64,000 nucleotides of DNA, taken from Methylobacterium mesophilicum SR1.6/6. GTDB taxonomy: Bacteria > Pseudomonadota > Alphaproteobacteria > Rhizobiales > Beijerinckiaceae. The DNA lies in the NCBI RefSeq assembly GCF_000364445.2, contig NZ_CP043538.1, forward strand, positions 4,607,447 through 4,671,446. Reading direction: 5' to 3'. The translations under genes were made by a program, and so were the position numbers. Below, piece after piece: positions 34,256 to 43,880 of the stretch (positions within the stretch are counted from its first letter, which is position 1; each line of letters starts with the position of its first letter). The notes under the pieces are model-generated. The model did no database searches and was not told where the DNA came from. It was given only the letters and a program-made list of their open reading frames with translations.

Positions 34256-35509
34256 TTAGGCGATTCCGTCGATCGCCACCCGAAGGTGCTCCGGCCCGCG
34301 CAAGGCTGCGCCCTGCCGGTAGGGCGGCGGATCCTCGATGAGGCGCGGCGCCTTCAGTCGCGCGGCCAGGGCGGTGAGCGCCGCCTCGGCCTCGAACCGG
34401 GCGAGCGGCGCCCCGACGCAATAGTGCAGGCTGCCGCCGAAGCCGAGATGGCGGATCCCCGTGCGGTCCGGATCGAACCGGTCCGGGTCCGGAAAGACCG
34501 CCTCGTCGCGGTTGCCGGCTGCCAGCAGCAGCACGAGGTCGGCGCCCTCGGGGATCGTGACCCCCGCGATGTCGATGGGCGACAGCGTCCGGCGGGTCCG
34601 GAACTGCACCGGCGGCTCGTAACGCAGCAATTCCTCGATCAGCCGCGGCGCGCGGAGCGGGTCCCCGCGCAGGCGCTCCAGTTCGCCCGGGTGCCGCAGC
34701 AGGGTGAGAAGGCCGTTGGTGATCAGGTTCACGGTGGTCTCGTGACCGGCCACCAGCATGAGGATCGAGGTGGCGATCAGGTCGTAATCGCCCATCTTCA
34801 CCCCCGCCGGGGTGGCGTGGTTGGCGAGCCCCGAGAGCATGTCGTCCTGCGGGTGCTTGCGCTTCTCCCGGATCAGGTCGCCCATGTAGCCACCGATCGC
34901 GTCGAAGGTCCGGCTGTTCTTCGCGCGGGTCTCGGGATCGGAGAGGCTGTCGGGCTCGAGGGCCGTGGCGAGTTGCGTCGCCCAGCCGTGGAATTTCGGC
35001 TCGTCCTCCCGCGGGACGCCGAACAGCTCGCAGATCACGGTGACGGGAAGCGGGTAGGCGAGGTCGTCGACGGCGTCGATCTCCCGGGCGCCGCATTTCT
35101 CGTTGAGCAGATCGGCGACGAGCCGGTCGGAGCGGGTCCGCATCGCCTGGACGCGCTCGCGGCTGAACTGGTGCATCACGGCCGAACGCAGGGCGTCGTG
35201 GTCCGGCGGGTCGCGGAAGATGAAGACCCGATGACGGTCCATCATCCAGTCCTTGAGCGGCTTGACGATCAGGTCGGTGAGCGGGTTGCCGGTGCGCGGA
35301 CGGTCGGCCGGAGGTAGGGTGTCGGAGCTGACCCGCGGATCCTGCAGCAGGCTCGCGATGGTGCCGTGGGTTGCAGCCACCCAGGTTCCTTCGTCGGTGC
35401 CGTCGTCCTGGCGTGAGACCGGGTCTTCCCGCAGCTTGGCATAGACCGGGTAGGGGTTCGCCCGATTGGCGAAATCCTTGACCTGGTCGAGGAGCGTGGC
35501 GTCGGGCAT
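34256..35509 (-). CDS. Cytochrome P450
   Basis: A 417-residue soluble class I P450. Heme thiolate C364 lies in FGGSLHYCVGAPLAR, the oxygen-activating I-helix motif AGHETT is at 254-259, and the K-helix ExxR is E292-R295. It hydroxylates an unknown organic substrate using electrons from the ferredoxin and reductase encoded just upstream on the same strand. A 90-bp gap separates it from the reductase. Confidence 0.95.
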   Translation of the reverse strand: MPDATLLDQVKDFANRANPYPVYAKLREDPVSRQDDGTDEGTWVAATHGTIASLLQDPRVSSDTLPPADRPRTGNPLTDLIVKPLKDWMMDRHRVFIFRDPPDHDALRSAVMHQFSRERVQAMRTRSDRLVADLLNEKCGAREIDAVDDLAYPLPVTVICELFGVPREDEPKFHGWATQLATALEPDSLSDPETRAKNSRTFDAIGGYMGDLIREKRKHPQDDMLSGLANHATPAGVKMGDYDLIATSILMLVAGHETTVNLITNGLLTLLRHPGELERLRGDPLRAPRLIEELLRYEPPVQFRTRRTLSPIDIAGVTIPEGADLVLLLAAGNRDEAVFPDPDRFDPDRTGIRHLGFGGSLHYCVGAPLARFEAEAALTALAARLKAPRLIEDPPPYRQGAALRGPEHLRVAIDGIA

Positions 35510-35599
35510 GCGGTCTCCTTAAAGCGCTCTCCGCCGATGTAGATGTCGGTTCGGTGCAAGAGGGCGCATCGCAACAAGAACTGAGAGCCGGGCCCGGCG

Positions 35600-36871
35600 C
35601 TAAGGGAAACCGGGTTCGAAGATCTCGATGCCCTTCGGCCGGTCCGTGGCGGTGCCGCGGGGCGGGAACGGCGCGCCGGCGGCGACCAGTTCGGCATAGG
35701 CCGGCAGCCAGCGGGCAGAATCCACCGACACCGCCGCGATGCACCGCCCGGCCCGGCCGTAGAGGGCGACGAAGCGGCCGGCGGCCGGATCGCCCTGAGT
35801 GATCGCCACCGTATCGGCGCCCTCGGTGAGGCCGGCGGATTTCACGACCAGATCGCCCTGCGTCGACCAGAACGTCGGCAGGGCCCCGTAGGGCCCATTG
35901 GAAGGCGTCCCGGCGAGCAGACGGCCCGCATGGACGCCCTGCGCCACCGCGTGGCTCCAGTGCTCCAGCGCCACGCGCCGGCCCTCGTAGAGCGGATGGG
36001 GGAACCGGGCGACATCCCCTGCCGCGGTGATGTGCGGGTCGGGCCGTCCCTCCGTGTCGAGGACGCGGCCGTCCGCGTCGCAATCGACGCCGCCCGGATC
36101 CGCCGACAGGCCGGACCCGTCGAGCCACTCGGTGTTGCGCACGGCGCCGAGCGCGATGACGGCGAGATCGGCGTCGATCCGTCCGCCATCGACGAGGTGG
36201 GCGCGCACCAGCCGGCCGCCCTCGTCCTCCAGCCACTCGACCTCGCTGCCGCAGCGCAGCTCCACCCCGTGTCCCTCGTGGATCGCCCCGATGAACCCTC
36301 CGACGGTGCGGCCGAGGACGCGGGCCAGGGGCGTGGGGCCGGGCTCGACCAGGGTAACCGGCAGACCGAGTTGCCGGCACAGGCTTGCGACCTCGCAGCC
36401 GATGAAGCCGCCGCCGATCACCAGCACGCGCCGCGGGCCCGCCGCCAGGGCTTGCCGCAGGGCCCTGGCGTCGTCGCGCCCGCGCAGGGTGAAGACGCCG
36501 GCGAGGCGTCCTTCATGTGGATTTGGCCACGGACGGGCGCGGGTGCCGGTGGCGATGAGCAGGCGATCGTAGGGAAGGCTGCGCCCGTCCGCGAGGTGAA
36601 CGGCGTGGGCTGCCCGGTCGAGGCGTACGGCTGCGCTGCCGAGTTGCCAGTCGGCATCGAGCCCGTGGCTGCCCGGCAGGGTGGTGGCGTCCGCAGGTGT
36701 CGCGCCGGTGAGGACGTGCTTCGAGAGCGGCGGCCGGTCGTACGGGTGGTAGGGCTCGTCGCCGACGATCGTCAGCGTGCCGGAGAAGCCCGTCTCCCGC
36801 AGCGCCTCCGCGCCGCGGAGCGCTGCGAGGCCGGCGCCCACGATCAGGACGCGCCCGGACGTCTGCGCCAT
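35600..36871 (-). CDS. Ferredoxin reductase, FAD/NAD(P)H-dependent
   Basis: A 423-residue two-dinucleotide-fold flavoprotein (putidaredoxin-reductase type): FAD motif LIVGAGLAALRGAEAL at the N-terminus, YDRPPLSK, NAD(P) motif VIGGGFIGCEVASL, and GDVARFPHPLY near the end of the FAD domain. It should transfer electrons from NAD(P)H to the neighbouring ferredoxin. The ATG at 36871 overlaps the ferredoxin stop. Confidence 0.93.
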   Translation of the reverse strand: MAQTSGRVLIVGAGLAALRGAEALRETGFSGTLTIVGDEPYHPYDRPPLSKHVLTGATPADATTLPGSHGLDADWQLGSAAVRLDRAAHAVHLADGRSLPYDRLLIATGTRARPWPNPHEGRLAGVFTLRGRDDARALRQALAAGPRRVLVIGGGFIGCEVASLCRQLGLPVTLVEPGPTPLARVLGRTVGGFIGAIHEGHGVELRCGSEVEWLEDEGGRLVRAHLVDGGRIDADLAVIALGAVRNTEWLDGSGLSADPGGVDCDADGRVLDTEGRPDPHITAAGDVARFPHPLYEGRRVALEHWSHAVAQGVHAGRLLAGTPSNGPYGALPTFWSTQGDLVVKSAGLTEGADTVAITQGDPAAGRFVALYGRAGRCIAAVSVDSARWLPAYAELVAAGAPFPPRGTATDRPKGIEIFEPGFP

Positions 36872-37116
36872 CAGGCGCCCCGCCCCGGATCCTCGACCCG
36901 GATCGCCTGAACCGGGCAGGCCACGCGCGCCCGCTCGATGTCGTCGCGATCCTGTGCGGCAGGCGCGGGGTCGTAGAAGAGGGCCTCGTGTCCCTCGATG
37001 CGGAAGTGCCGCGGCGCCGCGTAGCAGCACTGGGCGTAGGCTTGGCACAGGTTGAGATCGACGCTCACCCGCAGGCCGGGCGGGGAGCCGGAGGACGCAT
37101 CGGCAGGGATGGACAT
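36871..37116 (-). CDS. P450-type [3Fe-4S] ferredoxin
   Basis: An 81-residue ferredoxin with the three-cysteine pattern C24-x5-C30 ... CP (LCQAYAQCCYAAP and ARVACPVQAI), expected to hold a [3Fe-4S] cluster. It is first in a ferredoxin-reductase-P450 operon and should be the direct electron donor to the P450. It overlaps the reductase gene by 1-3 bp. A 294-bp divergent gap precedes it. Confidence 0.92.
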   Translation of the reverse strand: MSIPADASSGSPPGLRVSVDLNLCQAYAQCCYAAPRHFRIEGHEALFYDPAPAAQDRDDIERARVACPVQAIRVEDPGRGA

Positions 37117-37410
37117 GGCGAGGCAACCGTCCGGGGGGCCGCGAGTTCCGGGGCGGCGGATCCGCCCGGCCGGCGGGGAGGCATCCGAAGGGCGCAGGCT
37201 TCGGTCTGACCTTTTGGCCAGGATTCGTCGGGGCTTCCGCGCGCCGCGGGTTGGCGCGCTGATGAAGAGGGGCGGGGCGACACCGGTATTAAACGTGTCT
37301 CGCTCTTTCGCGGGGAAAAGAAGCGGCGGAATTCCCCTCCGGGGCGGTTCGATCTATTGTCCCTTCGCCCCGCGGACCTGTCCGAAACGCCGCGATCCCA
37401 GGAGGGCGCC

Positions 37411-37998
37411 ATGCCGTACGGTGTGCGAACGAGCCTCGTCGCCCTCATCCTGGCCCTCGGGCTCGGCGGCGCATCCGCCGAACCGGCACCCGGTACCACC
37501 TGGACGGATCCTCCCGCGCACAAGCCGGCTGCCGAGAAGGCTCCGGCCGCGGATCGGAAGGCCGCATCAACGCCGACTGCGTCGACTCCCGCCGCCTCCG
37601 ATACCCGTCCGGCGCCCGCGGTTCGGAAGGCCGTTGCCGCGCGCCGCGCGCCGGAGCGGAGCGCGGCGCGCCGCCCGTCACCGGCCGCCAAGCGACTCGC
37701 CAGCGCGCCACGCCGCGCCCGCCTCGCGGCGGCGCCGGCTCGGCCGCTCCGCAACAGCCCGCAGATCGTCGCCGACGCGCCGTCCCCGGTCGCACCCGTG
37801 GAGGGTTACGCGCGGTACCGGGCCTACGGCTACGGGCCGGGCTACGGCTATGCACCGGGCTACGGCGACGAGCGCCTGGATCGCCTGAGCAGCGCGCAGG
37901 CGGCCGGCTACCTCGTGGTGCGCCGCCGGACGGTCCAGTTCCCCGACGGGCGGACGCTACGGGTCTACCGCCCGGACGACGAGGGCGAGCCGTTCTGA
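37411..37998 (+). CDS. Secreted Ala/Pro-rich basic hypothetical protein
   Basis: A 195-residue protein with an N-terminal signal peptide (residues 1 to about 24, ending ASA), then a low-complexity Ala/Pro/Lys/Arg-rich stretch (about 30-125), a Tyr/Gly segment (YGYGPGYGYAPGYG) and a structured-looking tail VVRRRTVQFPDGRTLRVYRP. AGGAGG stands before the ATG at 37411. I recognise no family. Its 3' end overlaps the convergent acyl-CoA ligase gene by 34 bp. Cell-envelope placement is inferred. Confidence 0.75.
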   Translation: MPYGVRTSLVALILALGLGGASAEPAPGTTWTDPPAHKPAAEKAPAADRKAASTPTASTPAASDTRPAPAVRKAVAARRAPERSAARRPSPAAKRLASAPRRARLAAAPARPLRNSPQIVADAPSPVAPVEGYARYRAYGYGPGYGYAPGYGDERLDRLSSAQAAGYLVVRRRTVQFPDGRTLRVYRPDDEGEPF

Positions 37999-39737
37999 TC
38001 TGACGTCTCCGCGAACACCGCGCGCAGGGGCGTGCGCAGGATCTTCCCGGCCGGATTACGCGGCAGGAGTCCGTCCCAGATCACGATCCGCACCGGCACC
38101 TTGAACGCCGCGAGCCGCTCCGCCGCGAAGGCGCGGATCTCGGCCGCGCTGGTGCCCGCGCCCTCCGCCAGGGTCACGATCGCGCCGGGCTCCTCGCCCA
38201 GCGTCGGATGGGGCACCGGCAGAACCACAGCGTCGACCACGTCCGGGTGCGCGAAGAGGGCGTTCTCGACCTCGCAACAGTAGATGTTCTCGCCGCCGCG
38301 GATCAGCATGTCCTTGATCCGGTCGACGATGGTCAAGAAGCCCTCCTCGTCGGCGCGGGCGAGGTCGCCGGTGCGCAGCCAGCCCTCGGAGAGAACCTCC
38401 GCGGTGGCCTTGGGGTCGTCCCAATAGCCGCGGACCACGTTCGGACCCTTCACGCAGAGCTCGCCGACCTGGCCCGGCGGCAGCGCGTCCCCGAGGGAGT
38501 CGACGATCCGCACCTCGCAGACCGGCAGGGGCGGTCCGCAGGAGTCCGGGTGGGCGAGGTAATCTTCGCCCTGGTGATGGGTGAAGGTCGCCGAGGTCTC
38601 GGTCATCCCCCAGCCGGTGCCCGGGACGACCCGCGGCAGGGCCTCGCCCAGCGCCCGGACGAGGTCGCCGGCGGCCGGCGCGCCGCCGTAGGTGACGCCC
38701 TCGAGGGTGGGCAGGGGGCGGCCGGCCTCCCGGGCCGCGGTGGCGAGCTGCCACGCGATGGTCGGGACGCCACCCGCGCTGGTGCAGCCCTCCCGCTCGA
38801 TCAGATCGAGGGCCGCGCCCGCGTCCCAGCGGTGCATCATCACCAGCCGGTGGCCGCCGTAGAGGGCGGCCCCCAAGCTCGCGTGGCAGCCGGTGACGTG
38901 GAACAGCGGGATCACGAGCAGCGCGGCCCGCTGCGGCGCGGTCGGGTCGGGCTTCGGCGGCGCCTCGCCCCGGCGCAGGGCGCTGCGCGCCGCCGAGTAG
39001 GGGTAGGCCATCACCGTAGTGGCGGCCGCCCGGTGCGTGCCGACCGCTCCCTTGGGCTTGCCGGTCGTGCCCGAGGTGTAGAACAGGGTCGCGTCGTCCT
39101 CCGGGTCGAGGGCGACATCCGGCAGGGGCAGGTCGGACAGGCCGCCCCAGTCCCGGACCGGCCCGATGATGTCGGCCAGCGGCGTCGCCCGCGAATCCGG
39201 CGCCATCCGGGTGGTGAGGACCCGCTCCAGGGCCAAGCATTCGGGCAGGTGAGGGGCGAGCCGGGCAAAGCGCTCGCCGTCGGCGATCAGCACCCGCGCC
39301 CCCGAATGCTGAAGGCCGTAGGCCAGTTCGGGCCCGGTCCACCACGCGTTGAGCGGCGTCGCGATCGCCCCGGCGAGCAGCGCGCCGAAATAGCTCACCG
39401 GCCATTCGGGCAGGTTGCGCTGTGCGATGGCGACCCGGTCGCCCTTGCGTATGCCGGCCTCGACAAGAGCCCGCGCCACGGCGGTGGCGGCGCGGGCGAA
39501 GCCCGTGAAGGTCACGCGCTCGTCCTGGTAGACCACGAAGGTCTTGTTCCCATGGCCCCGGGCGATCCGGAACAGGTCGCCGAGCGTCGGCGGGGCCTTC
39601 TCCCAGATCCGGGTCGGCACGCCCCGGATCGGCACCGTGCCGACGGCGAAGGGCGCCCCTGAGGCGGTGAGCCGCGCCTCGGCCTCGCGGAAGGGGAGGG
39701 CCGGCCAGCCGGCGGGAATGCGGGGATCGGGGCTCAT
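37965..39737 (-). CDS. AMP-dependent acyl-CoA synthetase/ligase
   Basis: A 590-residue ANL-superfamily enzyme that activates a carboxylic acid to its CoA thioester. P-loop FYTSGTTGKPKGAVG, GWGMTETSATFTHHQGEDY (A5), RTGDLARADEEG (A7-A8) and PRNPAGKILR with the catalytic lysine are all present. It is the last gene of the ACAD-kinase-SDR-SDR-ligase run, analogous to lvaE of the levulinate pathway. The ATG overlaps the upstream SDR stop. Confidence 0.92.
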   Translation of the reverse strand: MSPDPRIPAGWPALPFREAEARLTASGAPFAVGTVPIRGVPTRIWEKAPPTLGDLFRIARGHGNKTFVVYQDERVTFTGFARAATAVARALVEAGIRKGDRVAIAQRNLPEWPVSYFGALLAGAIATPLNAWWTGPELAYGLQHSGARVLIADGERFARLAPHLPECLALERVLTTRMAPDSRATPLADIIGPVRDWGGLSDLPLPDVALDPEDDATLFYTSGTTGKPKGAVGTHRAAATTVMAYPYSAARSALRRGEAPPKPDPTAPQRAALLVIPLFHVTGCHASLGAALYGGHRLVMMHRWDAGAALDLIEREGCTSAGGVPTIAWQLATAAREAGRPLPTLEGVTYGGAPAAGDLVRALGEALPRVVPGTGWGMTETSATFTHHQGEDYLAHPDSCGPPLPVCEVRIVDSLGDALPPGQVGELCVKGPNVVRGYWDDPKATAEVLSEGWLRTGDLARADEEGFLTIVDRIKDMLIRGGENIYCCEVENALFAHPDVVDAVVLPVPHPTLGEEPGAIVTLAEGAGTSAAEIRAFAAERLAAFKVPVRIVIWDGLLPRNPAGKILRTPLRAVFAETSDQNGSPSSSGR

Positions 39738-40504
39738 CGGGCGATGGTCACGCCGCCGTCGACGACGAGCGCCTGCCCGGTCACGAATTGGCCCGCCGCC
39801 GAGGCCAGGAACACCGCCGCGCCGGCGATTTCGTCGGGCTCGCCGATCCGGCGCAGGGGCGCAGCGTCCGTGGTGGCGGCCAGCATCGCGGGATCCTCCC
39901 ACAGAGCCCGGGCGAAGTCGGTGCGGATCAGCCCCGGGCAGAGGCAGTTCACCCGCACGTTGGCGGGGCCGTACTCCACCGCGTAGTTGCGGGCGAGTTG
40001 GAGGTCGGCGGCCTTCGAGACGTTGTAGGCGCCGATCACCGGCGAACCCTTCAGCGCCCCGATGGAGGAGACAATGACGATCGCGCCGTCCCGCCGCGCC
40101 ACCATGCCGGGGGCGACCATCTGGATCAGCCAGTGGTTCGACAGGACGTTGTTCTCGAGGATCTTTCGGAATTGCGCGTCGGAGATGCCGGCCAGCGGCC
40201 CGTAATAGGGGTTGCTGGCGGCGTTGCAGACCAGCACGTCGACCGGGCCGAGCCGGCTCTCGGTCTCGGCGACGAGGTGTTCCAGCTCCTCCTTGACCGA
40301 GATGCTGGCGGGAATCGCCACCGCCCGACCCGCGCCGTGCGCGGCCTCGATCTCGGCGACGACCGCGTCGCAGGCCTCGCGCTTGCGCGAGGAGATCACC
40401 ACCCGGGCGCCATGCTCGGCCATTCGCACGGCGATCGCCCGCCCGATGCCCCGGGAGGAGCCGGTGATGAGGGCGACCTTGCCGGTCAGGTCGAACAGGG
40501 ACAT
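39734..40504 (-). CDS. Short-chain dehydrogenase/reductase
   Basis: A 256-residue classical SDR with TGSSRGIGRA nucleotide motif, CNAAS, catalytic S...YNVSK, and the C-terminal GQALVVDGG of the FabG/DHRS4-like group. It would interconvert a hydroxy- and a keto-acyl substrate; in an Lva-like scheme this would be 4-keto to 4-hydroxy (inference). It overlaps the ligase gene by 4 bp. Confidence 0.9.
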   Translation of the reverse strand: MSLFDLTGKVALITGSSRGIGRAIAVRMAEHGARVVISSRKREACDAVVAEIEAAHGAGRAVAIPASISVKEELEHLVAETESRLGPVDVLVCNAASNPYYGPLAGISDAQFRKILENNVLSNHWLIQMVAPGMVARRDGAIVIVSSIGALKGSPVIGAYNVSKAADLQLARNYAVEYGPANVRVNCLCPGLIRTDFARALWEDPAMLAATTDAAPLRRIGEPDEIAGAAVFLASAAGQFVTGQALVVDGGVTIAR

Positions 40505-40604
40505 GGGCTAGACCTTCTCACCGGAGAAGCGCGGATCCCGCACCAGCCCCGCCGTCCCGGGGCGCGGCAGGCGAGGCCGATAAGACGGGCTGGGAGGGGG
40601 CGGG

Positions 40605-41399
40605 TCACAGATCATCGGCCGCCCCCTGCTCCGCCCGCATCGACCGGCGCAGCCGCGCCATGCCGGCGAGCCAGCGCTCGGGATCCTCGGCCCGGCGGCG
40701 GGCGTATTCCGCCACCTGCGGATGCGGCAGGATCAGGAAGCGCCCCCCCGCCAGTCCGTCGAAGGCGACCTCGGCCACGACGTCCGGCGCCAGCACACCG
40801 TCGCGCGACGCGGCGCTGGCGGCCCCCAGCATGGCGGTGTCGACGCCCTGCGGGCACAGGGCCGCGACCCGGATCCCGTCCGCCTCATGGGCGATGGCGA
40901 GATGCTCCAGGAAGGCGAGCGCCGCGTGCTTGGTCGCCGAGTAGGTGGCGCTGCCGATCTGGCTGAGCAGCCCCGCCGCCGAGACCGTGCCGAGAAACGC
41001 GCCCCCGCCCCGGGCGCACCAGAGCGGGACCAGCACCCGCGCCGCATGGACGTGGCCCATCACGTTCACCGCCCAGGCGCGCGCCCAGCTCTCCGGGTCG
41101 GCGGAGGTGGCGAGATCCGGATCGGGGTCGCGCTCCAGGATGCCGGCGTTGGAGCAATAGAGCGCGATCGGGCCGATCTCAGCCTCGATGCGCGCCAGGA
41201 TCGCGGCGACTGCCGCCGCGTCGCCCACGTCGAGCGCGAAGGCCCGCCCGCCGAGTTCCGCCGCCACGGCCTCCGCCCCGGCGCCGTCGCGGTCGAGGGC
41301 CACGACCGTCGCGCCCCTTGCCTTGGCCGCGACCGCGAGCGCCCGGCCGATGCCCCGGGCGGCCCCCGTGACGGCGACGACGCGGCCGACGCACTCCAT
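40605..41399 (-). CDS. Short-chain dehydrogenase/reductase
   Basis: A 264-residue SDR: TGAARGIGRALA, CSNAGI, catalytic Y-x3-K in YSATK, and a long C-terminal region (LPHPQVAEYARRRAEDPERWL) typical of the SDRs that accompany ACAD10/11-type operons. It starts 2 bp after the kinase gene and is followed by a 100-bp gap before the next SDR. Confidence 0.9.
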   Translation of the reverse strand: MECVGRVVAVTGAARGIGRALAVAAKARGATVVALDRDGAGAEAVAAELGGRAFALDVGDAAAVAAILARIEAEIGPIALYCSNAGILERDPDPDLATSADPESWARAWAVNVMGHVHAARVLVPLWCARGGGAFLGTVSAAGLLSQIGSATYSATKHAALAFLEHLAIAHEADGIRVAALCPQGVDTAMLGAASAASRDGVLAPDVVAEVAFDGLAGGRFLILPHPQVAEYARRRAEDPERWLAGMARLRRSMRAEQGAADDL

Positions 41400-41401
41400 G
41401 C

Positions 41402-42460
41402 TCAGGCCCCCGCCCGCTCGGCGAAGCCCCAGGCCGCGGCGGCGAGCTTCGGCACGCGCGCCGCCATGGCGGCGGCGTGCTCGCTCGCGGCATTGCCGGC
41501 CTTGGCGCGGGCGGCCACGCCTTGGAGGATGCCGACCAGCCGGAACAGGTTGTAGGCGAAGTACCAGTCGAGAGCGGGCAGGTTTTTCCGATCGGCCGCC
41601 CGGCAATACAGCGCCACCGCCTCGTCCCTCGTGGGGATGCCCAGAGCCGACAGGTCGAGGCCACCGAGCCCGCTGCGCCCGTCGGCGGGCAGTTCCCACT
41701 GCATCAGCAGGTAGCTGAAATCGGCCAGCGGGTCTCCGAGGGTCGACAACTCCCAGTCGAGGACGGCGCTGACGCCGCCGTCGCGGGAGAAGATCAGGTT
41801 GTCGAGGCGGTAATCACCGTGGACCACGCAGGCGCCCTGCTGCTCCGGCACCGTCCGGGGCAGCCACGCGATCAGGCGCTCCACATCCTCCAGCCGCCCG
41901 TCCTCGGCGGCGCGGTACTGGCGGGTCCAGCGGTCGACCTGCCGGGCGAAATAGTTGCCGGGCCGGCCATAATCGGAGAGCCCCGCCGCCTCCGGGTCGA
42001 TCGCGTGGAGGCGCGCCAGCGTGGCGATCATGCCGGCATAATGCCGGTGGCGGGCGTGGGGATCGAGACCCGGCAGGGCGCCGTCCCAGTGCACGGCGCC
42101 GTCGACCGCCTCCATCACGTAGAAGGCCGCGCCGATGATCTCGGAGTCCTCGCACAGCGCGAAGGGCCGCGGCACCGGGAAACCCTCGCCGTAGAGGGCG
42201 CCGATCACCCGGAATTCGCGCTCCACCGCGTGCGCGGAGGGCAGGAGCTGGCCGAAGGGCTTTCGCCGCAGCACATAGGCCTGGGCGGGCGTGTCGAGCC
42301 GGTAGGTCGGGTTCGACTGGCCGCCGCGGAACTGCTGCACGGTGAGCGGGCCGGCAAAGCCGCGGACGTGGCCTTCCATCCAGGCGGCGAGCTTCGTCTC
42401 GTCGATCCGGTGGCGCGGCTCGACCGGCTTCACGCCGGAAAAGACATCGGCGTCGCTCAT
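41402..42460 (-). CDS. APH-family phosphotransferase (ACAD10/11-type acyl-CoA kinase)
   Basis: A 352-residue aminoglycoside-phosphotransferase-fold kinase with the catalytic loop HGDYRLDN (214-221) and metal-binding DWE (235-237). Proteins of this branch occur with acyl-CoA dehydrogenases; in levulinate catabolism the LvaA kinase phosphorylates 4-hydroxyacyl-CoA, and the human ACAD10/11 proteins fuse the same two parts. It overlaps the ACAD gene by 4 bp. Antibiotic resistance is unlikely. Confidence 0.88.
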   Translation of the reverse strand: MSDADVFSGVKPVEPRHRIDETKLAAWMEGHVRGFAGPLTVQQFRGGQSNPTYRLDTPAQAYVLRRKPFGQLLPSAHAVEREFRVIGALYGEGFPVPRPFALCEDSEIIGAAFYVMEAVDGAVHWDGALPGLDPHARHRHYAGMIATLARLHAIDPEAAGLSDYGRPGNYFARQVDRWTRQYRAAEDGRLEDVERLIAWLPRTVPEQQGACVVHGDYRLDNLIFSRDGGVSAVLDWELSTLGDPLADFSYLLMQWELPADGRSGLGGLDLSALGIPTRDEAVALYCRAADRKNLPALDWYFAYNLFRLVGILQGVAARAKAGNAASEHAAAMAARVPKLAAAAWGFAERAGA

Positions 42461-43692
42461 GCGCCCTCGCGGGCATTGGTGTAGCGCCCGAATTCCAGCC
42501 GGGCGATCGAGCGGTTGTGGACCTCGTCGGGCCCGTCGGCGAGCCGCAGGGTGCGGATATGGGCGTACATTTTCGCCAGCCCGAAATCCTCCGAGACGCC
42601 GGCCCCGCCATGGGCCTGGATGGCGTCGTCGATCACCTTGAGGGCGACCCGGGGCGCCGCGACCTTGATCATGGCGATCTCGAGCTTGGCGCCCTTGTTG
42701 CCGACCTTGTCCATCATGTCGGCGGCCTTCAGGCAGAGAAGGCGGGTCATCTCGATGTCGATCCGCGCCTCGGCGACCCTCTGCTCCCAGACCGACTGGT
42801 CGCTGATCCGTTTGCCGAAAGCGACCCGGGACACGAGGCGGCGCGCCATGGCCTCCAGCGCCACCTCGGCCGCACCGATGGTGCGCATGCAATGGTGGAT
42901 GCGGCCCGGTCCCAGACGCCCCTGCGCGATCTCGAAGCCGCGCCCCTCGCCGAGGATCAGGTTCCCGGCCGGGACGCGGACGTTCTCCAGCACGACCTCG
43001 CCGTGGCCCTTGGGCGCGTCCTCGTAGCCGAAGACCGGGAGCAGCCGCTCGACGCGAACCCCGGGCGTGTCCATGGGAACGAGGATCTGCGATTGCTGGC
43101 GGTGACGCGGGGCCTCCGGGTCGGTCTTGCCCATCAGGATCGCGATCTTGCAGCGCGGGTCGCCGACGCCGGTCGACCACCATTTGCGGCCGTCGACGAC
43201 GTAGTGGTCGCCGTCGCGGCGGATCGACGTGCTGATGTTGGTGGCGTCCGAGGAGGCGACCTCCGGCTCGGTCATCAGGAAGGCCGAGCGGATCTCACCC
43301 GCCATCAGGGGCCTCAGCCACGCGTCCTTCTGGGCCGCGGTCCCGTAGCGGTGCAGCACCTCCATGTTGCCGGTGTCGGGCGCCGCGCAGTTGAACGCCT
43401 CCGAGGCGATCCCGACCCGGCCCATCTCCTCGGCGCACAGCGCGTAATCGAGGTTGGTCAGGCCGGCGCCGTGAAAATCGTCGGTGTCGTGCTCGGGGGA
43501 GGGCGGCAGGAACAGGTTCCACAGGCCCTCGGCCCGGGCCTTCTCCTTCAGGCGCTCCATGGTGGGGGAGGCTTCACGGCTCGCCGCGCGCTCGGCCGCG
43601 ACCGCGGCGGCGGCCGGCAGGATCGCGTCGGCGATGAAGCCGCGGACGCGGGTCAGCCAGTGCGTCTGGGACTGGGAGAGGGTGAAGTCCAC
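42457..43692 (-). CDS. Acyl-CoA dehydrogenase, ACAD10/11 type
   Basis: A 411-residue FAD enzyme: [16 protein letters not shown] substrate/FAD motif, [11 protein letters not shown], and the C-terminal [33 protein letters not shown], the subgroup signature of ACAD10/11. The start is the GTG at 43692 with GGAG 8 bases before it; the longer frame to 43884 is read through a repeat and is rejected. Together with the kinase downstream it should convert a phosphorylated 4-hydroxyacyl-CoA (inference). Confidence 0.92.
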   Translation of the reverse strand: MDFTLSQSQTHWLTRVRGFIADAILPAAAAVAAERAASREASPTMERLKEKARAEGLWNLFLPPSPEHDTDDFHGAGLTNLDYALCAEEMGRVGIASEAFNCAAPDTGNMEVLHRYGTAAQKDAWLRPLMAGEIRSAFLMTEPEVASSDATNISTSIRRDGDHYVVDGRKWWSTGVGDPRCKIAILMGKTDPEAPRHRQQSQILVPMDTPGVRVERLLPVFGYEDAPKGHGEVVLENVRVPAGNLILGEGRGFEIAQGRLGPGRIHHCMRTIGAAEVALEAMARRLVSRVAFGKRISDQSVWEQRVAEARIDIEMTRLLCLKAADMMDKVGNKGAKLEIAMIKVAAPRVALKVIDDAIQAHGGAGVSEDFGLAKMYAHIRTLRLADGPDEVHNRSIARLEFGRYTNAREGA

Positions 43693-43730
43693 TTTGTCCG
43701 CTCCGCTCACATCCGTCGCTGCGGGCTTCT

Positions 43731-43870
43731 CTCCTCCCCCATGCGGGGAGGAGTTGGAGGTTGGGGTGGCGCAGAATGAGGCGTTGCGGTGCTTTCTGGA
43801 CCACCCCCACCCCTGGCCCTCCCCGCAAGCTCGAGCGATCCCGGGCAAGCCCGGGATCGCCAGGGGAGGG
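43731..43870. repeat. Palindromic repeat family B, copy 1
   Basis: A GC-rich mosaic of hairpins: CTCCTCCCCCATGCGGGGAGGAG, then GGGGTGGCGCAGAA, then CCACCCCCACC and CCCTCCCCGCAAG with an inner GCGATCCCGGG/CCCGGGATCGC palindrome. It lies between the ABC importer and ACAD genes. The second copy is at 54017-54124. Confidence 0.75.
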
Positions 43871-43880
43871 GAAGCGCCCC

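Noticed and set aside
41402..42460. Aminoglycoside resistance kinase
   Set aside because: The APH fold is present, but the operon with ACAD, SDRs and ligase and the ACAD10/11-type sequence point to acyl-CoA metabolism.
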